Source: Pinus tabuliformis (Eukaryota > Streptophyta > Pinopsida > Pinales > Pinaceae). From it: a stretch of DNA of 64,000 bases. This document shows, one piece after another, positions 32,877 to 47,078 of this stretch. Numbering within the stretch: position 1 is the first letter of the stretch; every line of letters starts with the position of its first letter. Where the stretch lies: the NCBI GenBank assembly GCA_031772625.1, contig CM062816.1:1669399058-1669463057 (forward strand), written 5' to 3'. The position numbers and the translations under genes are program-made. Under the pieces are notes generated by a model. The model searched no databases. It saw only the letters and a list, made by a program, of their open reading frames with translations, and was not told where the DNA came from.

Positions 32877-34236
32877 TGTTGAGACAAATTATAGACTTAT
32901 GATTAGACAAACATAAATTAGCAACCAGGGGTAATCGTAACCTTGTGAGGTTCAATGCAAAATATATGTAGGTTGACACTTTCAGTGTATGAAAGCCACA
33001 CACAATCCTAAATCCTTCTCTCTCTTAGCACTTAGCAGCAAAGGCTATGGAGTAGATAATTCATCTCTCTACAACACTTAAGATTGCTGATGCAGATCAA
33101 GAAAAGATTGAAGATAAAATAATAGCAATTAAATCACACCCATTCCCAACCATTCAATCTCAATTTCATAATGTAAATATGAGAAAAAAATGCATACCTA
33201 GATAAATCCTTTAATCAAATTGAAACCATTCATGCAATAAACTCAACCATTAACCATAAAAGGCATGCGCTGCTATAAAAAAAAAAAAGGAATAGGAATG
33301 GAACTGTGTATAGATCTATTTCTAATACAGAAAAGCAAAGAAATTAACAAACACTAGCTACTAGAGTTGTCAGTAAAGGGGGCCCTCCTTCACTCACAAC
33401 CCCTTGATCAATAAAGAACTTTAAAAAAATATCAACAGAACATTATTTGTATTAATCTAAAAATAAATATGATTACACAGTAATACAGAAGTTTGATATA
33501 TGTCTCTCCACCCCCATATAAATCGAATTCATTTTTTTTATAGAAGTCACAGGCTAGTGCCTTTGCCTAACTAAGTAAACATTACAACTGTTGCTAAAAG
33601 TAAGGAAATATAGTGTATTGAGATAGTTGGTTTGATCCATAACTGGAAGCATGGATCAAAACCAACTCTGTTGATCGTGAACCACTTTCCCAAATTCGGA
33701 TGAAATGATTGAAACAAAACATGGGCCGTTAGTAAAACCAAAATTGGAACAGCCGCTAGGATAGAATCCATGTGGGTGGGTTTTCAAACAAAACCCATGT
33801 TCTCATTTCTCCTAAGGATGATCAGAACATCTCTAACCTTCATGGATTTTGTAGGAAAACCACCCGCTATAAGGAAGTTGCTATAGGAAATCGACGTTCT
33901 ACAGGAAATCGACGTTGTTGCAAGAAATCAGCATTGCTACAGGAAATCCCTAGTCTTCTGCAGGAAATCGCGGATATGTCCAAATATAGTTGATCAGCAG
34001 GAAATTCGATTAGTACCTTTCAAATTTGTAGATGTTGAATGCTACGAATTTCTCAAGAGTAAAGGAAAATGACATGTTTGAGTTATATGCATACCTTAGA
34101 GTCCAAATCACCCTTTTTTGTCAAAATGAGGCATTGGATAACAGAAGGATGGTGACTAGAAAGGAAAACAGAGTCTTAAAGGGGGGACAAAGCCTTAGAA
34201 ACATTGTGAAAAGGTAGTCAAAATCTAGGCCCAACA
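32877..34236 (-). repeat. 5' LTR of the Athila-like element
   Basis: 1360 bp, TGTTGAGAC ... GGCCCAACA. Partner of 20680-23287; lacks the LINE. Confidence 0.85.
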
Positions 34237-34241
34237 ATGGG
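34237..34241. repeat. Target-site duplication ATGGG, right
   Basis: Matches 20675-20679. Confidence 0.8.
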
Positions 34242-34830
34242 CCAAGTACTTGTGCTTTCCCTCCTTCACTTTAATGCTCATCTCCTTGAGAGATTGAACG
34301 AGAAATAATGGGATGCTCAGTAACCCAAATTTGGGAGGTGGATTTGGAATCTTACTGATATAACAACCTGAATTGGTAAGCATATACTATGCTCAACCTA
34401 CCCTCACAAGATATTTATTTATGGTAGGTTTCCTCATCCCAAGGATCAGGTAAGCTTTCTCTCCTCACTCCATTTTTATCCTCATCAGGTTTTTTATCTT
34501 GCAAGAAGAAACCCTTCTTAGCAATGATGGCCTCATGCCTCTCTTCTTTATTCCAATGAAGTCCCTTAGGAAGAGTTTTGATTCTAATCATGGAGTCCTC
34601 ATTTAAATAAATTACTATTCCATTGAATGCAGTGACAAACCCCTTCCCTTTATGGCTTTCAATTTCATGGAAAATTCCATTTCCACTTCATCATCAAAGC
34701 CCCTGAGTCTCTCAAAGAACCATAACCATTGGAAACTCTAAAAGATGGTTGAAACCCTAGGGTTCTGGTAAATTCTATTGGTCTCAGTGGGTTCACTTCT
34801 ATTAGAATTTCCCCTCATTATTCCCTCTCA
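34242..34830 (-). pseudogene. Older env-position ORF, N-terminal part (split by Athila-like element)
   Basis: Minus strand: FFERLRGFDDEVEMEFSMKL, GRGFVTAFNGIVIYLNED, RIKTLPKGLHWNKEERHEA, AKKGFFLQDKKPDEDKNGV, then after a stop EGRLSIVYAYQFRLLYQ. The last part lines up with KYITCEGRFRLDFLFYIRLL of the ORF at 24.2-24.9 kb. It continues at 20679-20440 across the Athila-like insertion. Confidence 0.5.
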
Positions 34831-36140
34831 CAGAGTTCCCTCAATCAATTTTTAGAAACCAATTTCAAACCACTCTCAGAAATTTCATTCATATAACTCC
34901 TACAAACTTAGCCGAACTAAACAATTTTCAGAGGAGATGGTGTGATTGTGCTGTTACAGGAAACAAGGTTTCCTGTTGCAACACCTCAATTTATTTTTTT
35001 ATAATGGAATGAGTTTCAAAATATCAACACAATATTAATTCTATACGTCCAACAAATTAGGCATAAAATATATTTAAAAAAAAAGGAAATAGTTAACCTC
35101 CTCTTCCACTCACAATTTGACACAAAATAGTTTTTTATTTTGTTTTTTATATTGTATGCCCAATTTAACACAAAACATATTATGCATACCAAAGAATTTA
35201 ATGCAATAGGACTTTGTAGGAAATTCAGGAGTTATTTTGGGCATTGACCTTTTTAACCCATGGAGAGCTCAGTGAGGGAAATCTAACAATGTTTTTTCCA
35301 TGCTATAGCAAACCCCTGTAGACTTGTAGCTATCTATAACAGTTCTTGTAGAAGCCTATGATAACTCCTATAGCAACTTGTAACAATTTTTGTAGCAACG
35401 CGTGGTTTCTATCTGTTGCATGCACTTTGTTAATGGAGAGATTATTGTTGTTTCCCTCTCACAATGATGGTGAACATAGAGTATAACGTAGTAACGAGGT
35501 CGTAATGATGAGACTCAGTGCATAATGCTTAGCTATCCAATTTACCACTCCACTCCCCAATGTAATCCTCGGTCACACTCCCTACTTCAAATGTTACATC
35601 ATAAAAAGATAATGGCTAGATTCTTGAATAAGTCAAGGAGATAAGCCTGCTTGTCTTACTTTCCTCTCACACGCGGAAAGAGAAATTTAGAAAAGTGGGC
35701 GTTGTCTACTAGTTATATTTTGGTTGCTCATTAGTTATATTTTAGTTGCTAGTCTATTTGACCGATTATTTAAACAAAATACAATTTTCACTATGCTTTA
35801 AATGAATTTAGAGAGATTTTTGGGCCCCATACCTCGTGTTTACCTTTTCTAATCTTAGTTTTGATGAATGCCATGGTTGTAGGTGCTTTCAGGAATTGGG
35901 TTTGGTGTTGGTTGTTGTGTATAGTTCATCTTGTAGTAGTCTTTAGAGGATCTTAAAGATTTCCAAGAATTAATCATTAATCCTAGAGGGTGCTTCTAGA
36001 GCTGTGGAGTTTGTGGAGAATAAAGTACCCTCAAAGGGGTCCTTATGTGCTAAAAAAGTAAAGTTTGTAGGGTCTTTGTAGCTTGTTACAAGATTGTGTA
36101 GTTTCATATAGCAGGCACAAAGACTTCCAGGCTCAGTGGA
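34831..36140. other. Spacer, nothing identifiable
   Basis: AT-rich, no ORF, no repeat partner found in the window, apart from a short internal repeat GTTATATTTTGGTTGCT / GTTATATTTTAGTTGCT near 35720. Confidence 0.4.
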
Positions 36141-37880
36141 TGATTTGATATACTCAAGCATGCCTCATTATCCAAGATTTTTTACTTATGTGATGTATTT
36201 AGAATTGCATGCAAAAGAGCATGAAAACCATATTTTCATACACTTTAAAAGAAGAGGAAAATCAAAGGCAACCATAAAGACAAGGGATACATAAATCTTG
36301 ATAATAGAGTTCGTCCAATGTGGACTACGTCTCTGGGACCTGGGTCAAGAGTGAGGAGACTACTTAATTTGTCTCTCCAAGAAGATGAGCACATAGTGCA
36401 ATCTTTGTCAATACAAAGATGAATCCCTCATCTCGAGTGGCATGTCTCTCCCAAAAGGAATTCTTCTACCAATAAATCTAACTCACAAGACGTTCTCCTT
36501 CAGCGTGAAAAAGTAATAATCTCTAAGTGGCATAAATGGACTCACATAAGTGGCATAAAATGGACCTTTTGAATCCGCTAATTAGATTCAAGGCATACTC
36601 ATCATCATTACATTCATATAAAATATGAGATTAATGGTTGTAAATGTGACTACTTTTTGGAAAAAAGCAAGCAAACTATCCAAATGCATCAATATACCTC
36701 CCATCCTAACGATGGCCTAAAAATCATTTGCTCCAATGCCAAAACAGGTCGAGCCATCACATTCCTTGTGAAAAATCATGGAATTTGAGTATAAAATTGA
36801 ATCTGTTCTGAAACTGTAAAATTTGGACCTCTAAGGAATCAAAAAGATTCCTTACATATTCCCTCATCAAGGATCCACCTTCATGGTTCCACTTCTCAAT
36901 GTGATGCCTCTAGAAACTCAGTTTCTCAGATCATAAAACTATCTGCACCATCAGACTCTTGGCGAAATTTTGCTTCATATGAATATAAACTTGACATGTT
37001 TATGGCATTGTCAAAATTCAGCTTCCAAGGAATCTAAAAGATTCCTTTAAGATTCTTGTGCTTAGGGTTCAACCATTGGAACCGTGTTAGGGTTTATTCA
37101 AGTGTCATGGTTACATTCTACCTGGTTCCACCTAGCTGGTCTCCTGGTTCTTACGTGGTGTTCCACCTTCGCCCATGGTTCATTGAATGGAAAAAGGTTG
37201 GGCTTTTAATATTTTATGTCAGCATTGATTACAAAGTTGGCTCATTGGGCCATTGATGACCGGGTTGGATGTTATGGGGCCATCCCGGGGTCAAACCCCA
37301 TTGCCTCCCAAAAATAGTGCATTGTATTTTTTTATCACAATGTTTTTTTTAATTGTTGGCAAGTGTTTCAAATTTGGGGCGTTGTTTGTTATTAAATGGT
37401 TGGGTGGTAGTTTTAAATGTTTATATATGGTGGTGTCATTGTGTAATGGGCAGGAGAGATCTTGGGTCACCGGCAGGCCCAGTCCATATATATATATATA
37501 TATAGATTTTAACAATCAGCAAGTTAAAAAACATTAGTCAAATTTTAGGAGTCATCGACAAAATTAAGTAGGTGACAATTTGGTCATTTTTGTCCTCCGT
37601 TAAGTGCCAAAATGTTGCTTAGCTAGTTGTTGCTAATTTTAGTGGATTCCTCCAAATCTAGTTGGACCACTAGATTTAGTGAGCCTCCAAATTTATCTAG
37701 TGACAAAAGTATTGTTCCCTTTGACTTGAATTTTGACTATCAATATCTTTCACATATGAAGTCAGATTTGACTGTCGCCTACAATGTCGGAATCAAGATG
37801 ATGAGCTCTTCATTCTGGTCCTAGTTTCAATGAAATCCAAATACTTTGATTTTTGAGCCTCTCCAGAGCCACCTGGAGCA
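36141..37880 (-). repeat. LTR, left (3') copy
   Basis: TGATTTGATATACTC ... CACCTGGAGCA, 1740 bp. Carries CGTCCAATGTGGACTACGTC near 36312, an LTR phrase shared with the partner, and a short (AT)10 near 37483-37503. Confidence 0.8.
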
Positions 37881-38399
37881 TTCCTCCCCACTAATGATGT
37901 TTTTGTCCTCCAAGAGCATGAACATGACTTCAATCTCAATCTGTGTAACAATTGCCTCTAATAGGCCACCTTCCCTTTCCTTAACCTTTTTACTTTGGAA
38001 CTCAAAATGGTGTAACAAACATTTGTATCATATGCTACCCATAATTGCTAATACATGTTCATTGACAAGACCAATCATGACCTAAACAAACCCAATACTT
38101 GCTAAGAGTTTATAACACACTCATGGTCAAGATTACATTAGAATCATAACACAAATCATATCCCAAGCTATCAACTAAATGCCAAAAATGTCACTATGTT
38201 GCATTTATAAGTGATGGCAAACACTTCACCACTTTTACAAATACTCACACCATGTGATTTACAAAATGTGGCCATCCTCAACTACATATAAATCTCCATT
38301 TATTATCCAAATAGGTTAATGGGTCTTATTCCCATAGTTTCTTCTCTTATTGAACAACTTCATCAACTAGTTCCTTTATAGGTTCTTAATGGTCCTCCT

Positions 38400-39442
38400 T
38401 CAGTCGCTGCTCTAGATGGATCTCCCAACATGTGGTTCTCTGATGTCCATCCTTATTGCAATGGATGCAAAAATTCTTCTTCCTCCAGAATTTCTTGACC
38501 TTCTTCCTCTCCTAATGTGGAGAAGAGTCTTCATGTCTTGTCCTCTTCCTCCCTTCCATTTTTTCCCAACACTTGGCAATAACATGACTATGCAAACCAT
38601 AAAAAGTACATGGTTTTCTATGCCATAAGTTTTGCACATCATTATCAATCTGCTTGTAATCAAATGGAACATTAGAATATCAAGATTTTGTATACCTTTC
38701 TTGGTTGTCTCTGGAACAAGCCTGGCAATGATAGCTTGCCTTGGCTCTTCCTTTGAAATTCTCACCTCCAAAATCATGATCATTGGAAGGTTTTGATGCA
38801 CTCTCAACATCTTTCACTGTCTCAGACTTGTCGCTTGAAGACTCTCCTATCTCTTCCTTTCTGACATAGCCTAATTCTACATGATGTGGTAATTCCACCA
38901 CTTAGATGTGATTCACAATACCTTGGCCATTACATCCTTGGAACTTGCCTTCATATCCCATATTCTTCATTAATATCGAACCAATGCATTTAGTGTGCTT
39001 TTCAAAAGCACCCAAATCATCACCACCATGTGAAAATGAAACTGAAGAATTACAACCATTGTTTACCTCAATTGTTAATTCTAAAGCAGGTGATGATAGC
39101 TTCACTAAGCCTTCATTTCACTTCAACTTTTCTAAGGCCTCTCTCGTGGCTTGTAATTGAATGCAATCTTTTCTTCTCCTCTTCTGCTTCTTTTAGAAGT
39201 CTCCTCAATACAACATTCTTTGCTTGAAGGCTCTGGTTGATCTTTTCATTTGAATGATGAGAATACGATGAAGAAGAAGAATATTCAACTGAATATGGAG
39301 ATGGAGAATCTTCCTCTTCTCTCTTTTTCTCTTGTTTCTCTTTTACCAAAATTTCCTCATAATCTGCAAGCAATATATCTACCATGTTTTCTATCCTGTA
39401 TAACACCTCATAGATATCATTGTTAGACTTATCCATTTTCAT
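38400..39442 (-). pseudogene. Gag with zinc knuckle (-)
   Basis: Starts MKMDKSNNDIYEVLYRIENM at 39442, about 65 bp after the primer site. An acidic/Ser-rich and coiled-coil part follows (KEKQEKKREEEDSPSPYSVE, RLLKEAEEEKKRLHS), then SSPALELTIEVNNG and SSSDKSETVKDVESASKPS. Near 38430-38470 the reading FCIHCNKDGHQRTTCW is a perfect CX2CX4HX4C knuckle. At least two frameshifts and stops. No protease, RT or integrase anywhere between the LTRs. Confidence 0.6.
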
Positions 39443-39505
39443 TCTTGTTGCACGTTCAATCTCTAGTGATCATTCACAATCGCAATTCACACCAGTAAGA
39501 AGACC

Positions 39506-39517
39506 GCTCTGATACCA
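39506..39517 (-). other. Primer-binding site (initiator tRNA-Met)
   Basis: TGGTATCAGAGC on the minus strand, five bases inside the LTR. Confidence 0.75.
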
Positions 39518-39522
39518 AAACT

Positions 39523-41483
<1,961 letters not shown>

Positions 41484-42060
41484 ATGTAGATTAGTGGGAA
41501 ATATCCATAAGTGGTGCAAGTGACTTGATAATTCTAAGGGATGAAGGAAATGTGGATGAAGAAGGTTTTGAGTCTAAATGTGATGAAAAAGTGAAATAAA
41601 TGGATTGTTATAGGGTGGAATACGGAGAATAGAGTAAGAAGAGCACAACTATGAAGCTTGGTCATAGAAAGGGAAATTATACCCTTCTGGTGCTCTTCTT
41701 TAGACCAAATACTAAAAAAATCTCGAACATGTAGCATTTTTCAGAGATAGGTATTTCTTGTAGCATTTCGAGAATGATGTAGAAAATATATAGAAAGTGG
41801 GTAATATGAGATGAATGATGTTGGAAATGATGTAAGGGGATGGAAAATGGTATAGGATATCAACTAGGCCAACCTTGAGGTAATTTGAGCTGCTGACTTG
41901 TAATGGGTGTCAAATTTTCCATCTTCTGAATCTTTTACAGTATGTCCATTTTGGTTGACCTGATAGTTTTTTTCCTTTTGTTACATGGGAAAATTGTTAT
42001 TGCACAAAATTTGATGTGAGAGATCAACATGTTTTTTCTTCTCTTTTATCTATTTTTTTT
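41484..42060. other. Spacer, nothing identifiable
   Basis: AT-rich with no meaningful ORF on either strand; probably the 3' non-coding part of the decayed Athila-like element to its right. Confidence 0.35.
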
Positions 42061-42066
42061 TGGGAT

Positions 42067-42270
42067 GAATGGTTACCTCATGGAGGTTTTCAACCAAAAA
42101 ACTTGCTTCTGAAGCCTTAGAAGACGTTTTTACTTGGAGCTTTATTCTCTTTATATATTTTTTTCAAACCCAATGACTTCCTCATGGAAGTTTTTAGCAA
42201 ATAAACCTATCTCAAGTGCCTCAAAGGAGGTTTTCACTTGAGACTTTATTATTGTTTTTATTATTACTGT
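42067..42270. repeat. Two-copy tandem repeat, ~105 bp
   Basis: CCTCATGGAGGTTTTCAACC ... CTTGGAGCTTTATT is followed by CCTCATGGAAGTTTTTAGC ... CTTGAGACTTTATT. Lies just 3' (minus strand) of the decayed integrase. Confidence 0.7.
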
Positions 42271-42294
42271 TATTACTATCACTCTTATTATTAT

Positions 42295-44287
42295 TTCTTT
42301 TTTTTCCAATAAGACTCTCCTCATCTATGGTTTTGATCTTGAAATATCCATTGCCATAGCATTTTTCCACTAGGTGAGGTCCCAACCATATAGTCATCAG
42401 CCTGCCTTTGAAGTCCTTGAACCAAGAATCATATAAGAGATCCCAATCACCCTCTTTTAAGGCTTTGATTGTTATGTATTTATCATGCCAAATTTTCCTT
42501 TGTATCTAGAATACCTCAGTATGAAACAAGGCATGCATCTTGTACTCGTCCAAGGCGTATACCCTTGTATCCTATCGGCCCGTGCCTTGGTAAAATCCAT
42601 ATCTAGTTGAGAGGCCATCCTCAAAGTGTGGTATTCAAACTAAATTGATCATAGACTATCTCATAGGGGGTGAAATTAGTGGTGATTTTCCAAGTGTTAT
42701 TATAGGTAGAAGTGGCCTCAAAATTCCTTTCTACCTAGTCTTTGTTGTTGCCACTAATTACCTTAGTAAGATTATTCTCTAAGGATATATTAGTGACTTT
42801 TACCTACCCATTTTCTTAGGGTTTGTAGGGAGTGTATTTATTATGGGAAATGTGATGTTTCTTCATTATTCCCTCAATCGAGCTAGAAGTAAACCGGGTG
42901 CCTTGATCTATCACTAACTTTCCTGGAAAACCAAACTAGTGGAAAATATTATCTCTTAATAATCTAGCTACGTTTTTCTCTATTGCTACCTTTACTGCTT
43001 TCACTTTATCCCACTTGGTTAGGTAATTAGTGCATATAATGATGTAATTTTCTTCTTTGGATGGGGGATTAATAGGATGAATGAAGTCTATGACCCATTT
43101 CTCAAATCAAAAGACACTTGAGGTTGGATGGGAATTTTACCCTTCCTTGTAGGTTTCCACATTCTCTGGAACTCATCACATTGTGTAGTGTATCTTTGGG
43201 CATTTTCTTGGAGAGTTGGACAACCTACTTGAAGGATCTTGTAGGTTGTCCTTCTTGCAACAAAATGACCTCCACATGGTCCATCATGGCAAGTTGAGTG
43301 GATATCATAGACCTTATCCTCTCTCACACATCTTCTTAAAACCTGATCAGGTCCCAACTTGAAGAGGCCTCCCCCAATCCAAGTATAAGAGGCACTTTGT
43401 CTAATGATCTTGGTTTTCTCCCCTGAATAAAAGTGAGGAGGGAGTTGTTCAGTGGCTAGATAGTTGGAAATTTCAGTCAAATGATGGAAATTTCATTGAA
43501 ATGATGGAGAGAGAAGTGATATGGAAAAAATATGCTCATCTGGGAGTTGATCGTCAACCAACTATTCATCTAGAGAAAAGGTTAATATTGACAAGACTTA
43601 TTCAACAACATTTTTTCCCTTGTTTGTTAACAATGGTTAAGTCAAACTATTGTAAAAGTAATATCCACCTAATTATCCTAGAATTTACATCTAGTTTGTT
43701 CATCAAATATTTAGTCATTGCATGGTCAATATGTACAAATTCTTGGTAACTAGTAATATAGTGTCTAAACTTATTCAAAGAGTGTACAATAATGAGGAAT
43801 TCTTTTTCAATTACAATTAAATTAAATTAAACCTTAGACATATTCTTACTAATGAAGTATATTGCATTAGGAATTTCACCCTCAAGTTGACCTAAAGCTT
43901 CTCCAATTTCCTCTTCTGATGCATTTGTGTGAATGTGAAAGGGAAAGGTCCAATTAGGACCTACAAGAACAGGTTTTGTCATTAACTTTTCCTTTATGCT
44001 CTAAAATGATTCTTGGCATGGATCTGTCCAACAAAACTCAACAACTTTGGTCAGCAAGGAAAACAAAGGTGGGGATATTTTACTGAAATCCTCTATAAAC
44101 CTCTCATACTGTCAGGCAAGGCATAAGAAGCTTCTAAAATCTCATTGTTTTTGAGGTACATGAAGGTATTTGATGATATCCACCTTACTAGGATCCACTT
44201 GAATCCATTTTGAGGAGAGGAAATGTCCTAGAACAACTCCCTCATTCATTAGGAACAAGATTTTTTCATGGCTTAGGGAGAGGTTCA
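42295..44287 (-). pseudogene. Second Athila-like pol, 3' portion (RT end, RNase H, integrase)
   Basis: Minus strand. LSLSHEKILFLMNEGVVLGH and IQVDPSKVDIIKYL (RT C-terminal part, 44142-44290), a decayed RNase H, then ISNYLATEQLPPHFYSGEKT, STCHDGPCGGHFVARRTTYK (integrase finger, 43088-43480), a decayed core, and the GPY/F-like end near 42300-42420. Homologous to the 27-29.5 kb pol, phrase by phrase. The 5' portion lies at 56853-57870 beyond the young gypsy element; the join point is GTTCA. Confidence 0.65.
44283..44287. repeat. Target-site duplication GTTCA, left
   Basis: Matches 56853-56857 on the other side of the young gypsy element. Confidence 0.9.
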
Positions 44288-44490
44288 TGTTATAGACATT
44301 TTTGTGCCTTACAGCATTGAGCATGAAATGTCCATAATCTAAGGGATCCAAAGTCCCTAAACATGTTGTTCCTACCCCTAGAGGAACAAGGCTAACAAAC
44401 CACAGCAATTCACAGAAGTTCTCCACCAGAAACTGCTCAAAAACAAGTCAATTCAGGATCAATTCAGTGGCTCCACTAGCTGTCTGCGCT

Positions 44491-44554
44491 GAATGTCAAA
44501 GCCAACACTGGCTACCTGCGCTGAATGTCAAAGCCAACACTGGCTACCTGCGCT
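44491..44554 (+). repeat. 32 bp perfect tandem duplication in the LTR
   Basis: GAATGTCAAAGCCAACACTG plus the following 12 bases occurs twice head to tail; present in both LTRs (second pair at 55998-56061). The core CTGCGCTGAATGTCAAA recurs once more in the leader at 45731-45748. Confidence 0.9.
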
Positions 44555-44775
44555 GAGCGAGAGTTGACATGTGGCAAGTTCATTCCACAAGGTGTCAAAA
44601 CCCAGGAAGCTTCCAAAATCTTCCTCAATGACACTTGCCTCAGGGAATTCGACTATGATGAGTAAGAGGTTCCAAATCTCCAAGTGGAAGCAAGAACCTC
44701 CAAGTGGAATCAAGAACTGACAGAGGGAGAGGACACTAGTCAGATCTCAAGCTGACTCATCCTCTCTCCAAACAT

Positions 44776-44785
44776 CTATATATGG
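44776..44785 (+). promoter_or_regulatory. LTR TATA box
   Basis: CTATATATGG, the only good TATA box in the central LTR, about 195 bp before AATAAA. Would define the U3/R border about 30 bp downstream. Confidence 0.6.
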
Positions 44786-44974
44786 ATCTCTCCTCCATGA
44801 GATCTAGAGGCTGGAATTTTGTTATTGCAAAGAATTGCTGTTGGTTTGAGATCAGAATCATTGGGTGCTTAATGCTTTGAAGGGAGGTGAAGATAGGAAT
44901 TCCATTTTGCTGGGAAGGAGATGCTGGATTGGAGCCCTCTGGGTTGTATCTCTTCCTGAACCTTGTTATTCATC

Positions 44975-44980
44975 AATAAA
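44975..44980 (+). terminator. LTR polyadenylation signal
   Basis: AATAAA; in the 3' LTR the same signal is at 56482-56487, where it would end the genomic transcript. Confidence 0.5.
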
Positions 44981-45348
44981 GCTATCTTGGTTTCTCCTAT
45001 ATATTGGTGTATCTTTGATGTATGATTGCATTAGTATGTTTAGTTTACTTCTAATCCTGAACTAGTTATGAATATGAATCCATGTCTTGTGTAGTGTTCT
45101 TCTCTTGTGATCTTGCAGAAACCTGTTGAAGCTGGGCGAGCGAGAAGGCAAGTAGCTGGGAACTCTCCAAGAGAAGAGAAACTGGATCGAGGGACAAACG
45201 GAAGACACCGGTTAGTCCATCCATCTCTCTTCATTCTTAATTCATAAAGGAAGAATACTAGAATAGCTGTCTCTGTTTGTTGCTAAGGCACTGTCACACC
45301 TTAGGTGGATAGGATCGTCCTGCATAGGCATTTTTCCCCACAACAAAT

Positions 45349-45366
45349 TGGCGACTCCGCTGGGGA
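45349..45366 (+). other. Primer-binding site
   Basis: TGGCGACTCCGCTGGGGA, three bases after the LTR. This sequence type is reported for Ogre/Tat elements as complementary to a tRNA-Arg 3' end (from memory). Confidence 0.7.
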
Positions 45367-47078
45367 GATCTGTTTAGTCATTTTATTTGTGTCTCTATCA
45401 TTGTTTGTTTCATAGACTCAACATCAACAATTGAACTGCATCTGCTCTTCTCAGATGCAAAGTAGACAGTTGCTGCCTTGATCCAATCACTGGATTTGTC
45501 TATGATCTGAAAAATGGACTCACAAATGATTTGATGATCCTTTGTGATAGATCTTAGTACTCCCTCAAAGCATCCCTTTGATTGTACCTTTCTTGTTGCT
45601 TTTATTTGGCCTGAAACCGTTGATTAATCAGCAATCTGTGACCCATAACCTAGTGAGAAACGAGAGTTTCTCCTTCAGCGCGACCCCTGTGAAGGGATTC
45701 TGCATTTCAACGCAGGTCCCGTGAAGGCCACCTGCGCTGAATGTCAAAACCCCAGTGTTGAGGTTGCGCTGAACCAGTTTGGCCTTGTGCAGCTGGGGTT
45801 CTCTGTTCTGTTTTGCCCTGTTTTGATCTCTGATTTTTGCAGCCTGTAACCAGCATAGGTACCAGTCTGATAACTCCTTTTCTCTGCTTAAATTCCGCCT
45901 CCTTTTGTACAAAAAGACTGTGAGTGTTTTTATGTGTTTGTGGCATCATTTATAGTTTTCCTTTGCATGAGTGAAATAATCATCCTGTAGCCCTTGATTC
46001 CGATCTGTTCATTGTGATCTTAGGAGAGAGTTCATTGGCTGTTTACAGTTGATTATACATTTACTTTTGCTTTTGGTTTGAGTTTGTCTCTTTTAAGTGT
46101 CGAAACAAGTGTTCATTTCGAAAGTCGTAAAGTGTTGTATTCTCTTCTACCCTTTCTGATTTCGAAAAAGTAAACTTGTTTGTATTTGTCATTTAAAAGC
46201 AAATTCAAAGTTGTACAAAAAGCTTTCTTTGTAGGCATCAATACTAAGAAAGCGGAAAACAAACACCTGCATTGTGCATTTGCATCTTGATAGTTTGCAT
46301 GCTTGATTTAGGAAAAGTGCATTAGAGTGTGCTGATTGCTCTTTGAGAAAAGATGGTGTCTTTCTTTTCCCTTAGTAGCTAGGATTTTCAAAGTTGAAAA
46401 GATATAAAGCTTGCTTATCATCTTTAGACTGCATTTAGGAATTGTATCATACATCTCGTGGTGATCCAGAAAGGAAAACTTCTAAAAAAGATCAACTTAA
46501 AATAAACTGAATGAACTTAACAACGCTTTGCAACATAACGCACAACATAGAGGTCTAGGCTAGAGACGTGTTCCGGCGTCGTAAAGCCTGGTGACTGTCG
46601 ATCTCGTTGAAGGTGGGTGATTCCTCCTGAGGGACGATAGTGCCAGTACGGATTGTGCTCCCACGTACCGTCGCGTATATATTGGGAGACCCCTATAGGC
46701 ATAAAACCTTTATCCTTAGGAAGCCGTGTCGGCCGCCCTACTGATCGCAATGCACTGAACACAGCATTCAGGAAGATTGATCGCTCGTACCCTAAAACGT
46801 ATTCTGCGGTTTTGCGAAAAGTTTGGCACACCCTCTGCCTAGAACTCCAGAGCAGTTTCTTTTGGCCTTTTTCAGACTCTATAACAGAAAAAGTCCATCC
46901 GAGCATTTGTCACTTCGGGCTCGTTAAAACATCGAAGGAGACTAGAGTCATCTTTAGCTTTTTCTCGACTCTTTAAAAGTGAAAAAGCAAGTTGTGTCTA
47001 AAGCATCTAAAAAATTCATTCAATTCGGAAACACACTTTCCCCTTTTTATATCTTGGTTGATCGAGTAATCCGCAATC
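45367..47078 (+). other. Long untranslated leader of the gypsy element
   Basis: About 1.7 kb with no credible sense ORF. 46517-46976 happens to be open on both strands but matches nothing. The last part (46849-46988) carries three interlocked inverted-repeat modules like those in the 3' region. Confidence 0.55.
46849..46988 (+). ncRNA. Leader pseudoknot-like array (3 modules)
   Basis: Module 1: AGAG 46849-46852 with CTCT 46877-46880, crossed by CTTTTTC 46867-46873 with GAAAAAG 46887-46893. Module 2: CGAGC 46900-46904 with GCTCG 46919-46923, crossed by CTTCG 46913-46917 with CGAAG 46933-46937. Module 3: AGAGTC 46944-46949 with GACTCT 46967-46972, crossed by GCTTTTTC 46957-46964 with GAAAAAGC 46981-46988. 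Each is the topology of an H-type pseudoknot. Pairings are read directly; RNA function is inferred. Confidence 0.55.

Larger units (their letters stand above)
20680..34236 (-). mobile_element. Athila-like Ty3/gypsy element
   Basis: Full-length structure on the minus strand: 5' LTR 32877-34236, primer site 32856-32873, gag, protease, RT, RNase H, integrase, an env-position ORF at 24.2-25 kb, and 3' LTR 20680-23287. The pentamer ATGGG is duplicated at 20675-20679 and 34237-34241. Gene order, a DLG-type protease, and an RT reading VYMDD and GIVLGH fit the Athila branch. LTRs are visibly diverged and every domain has stops, so the insertion is old. A LINE fragment interrupts the 3' LTR. Confidence 0.85.
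44288..45345 (+). repeat. 5' LTR
   Basis: TGTTATAGAC ... CCCCACAACA. It differs from the 3' LTR at 44368, 44489, 44600, 45004 and 45137 (four transitions, one transversion). Contains a perfect 32 bp tandem duplication (44491-44554). Confidence 0.95.

Noticed and set aside
46517-46976. Overlapping sense and antisense ORFs in the gypsy leader
   Set aside because: No recognisable motif, overlaps the structured leader, and no conservation evidence available; treated as chance open frames.
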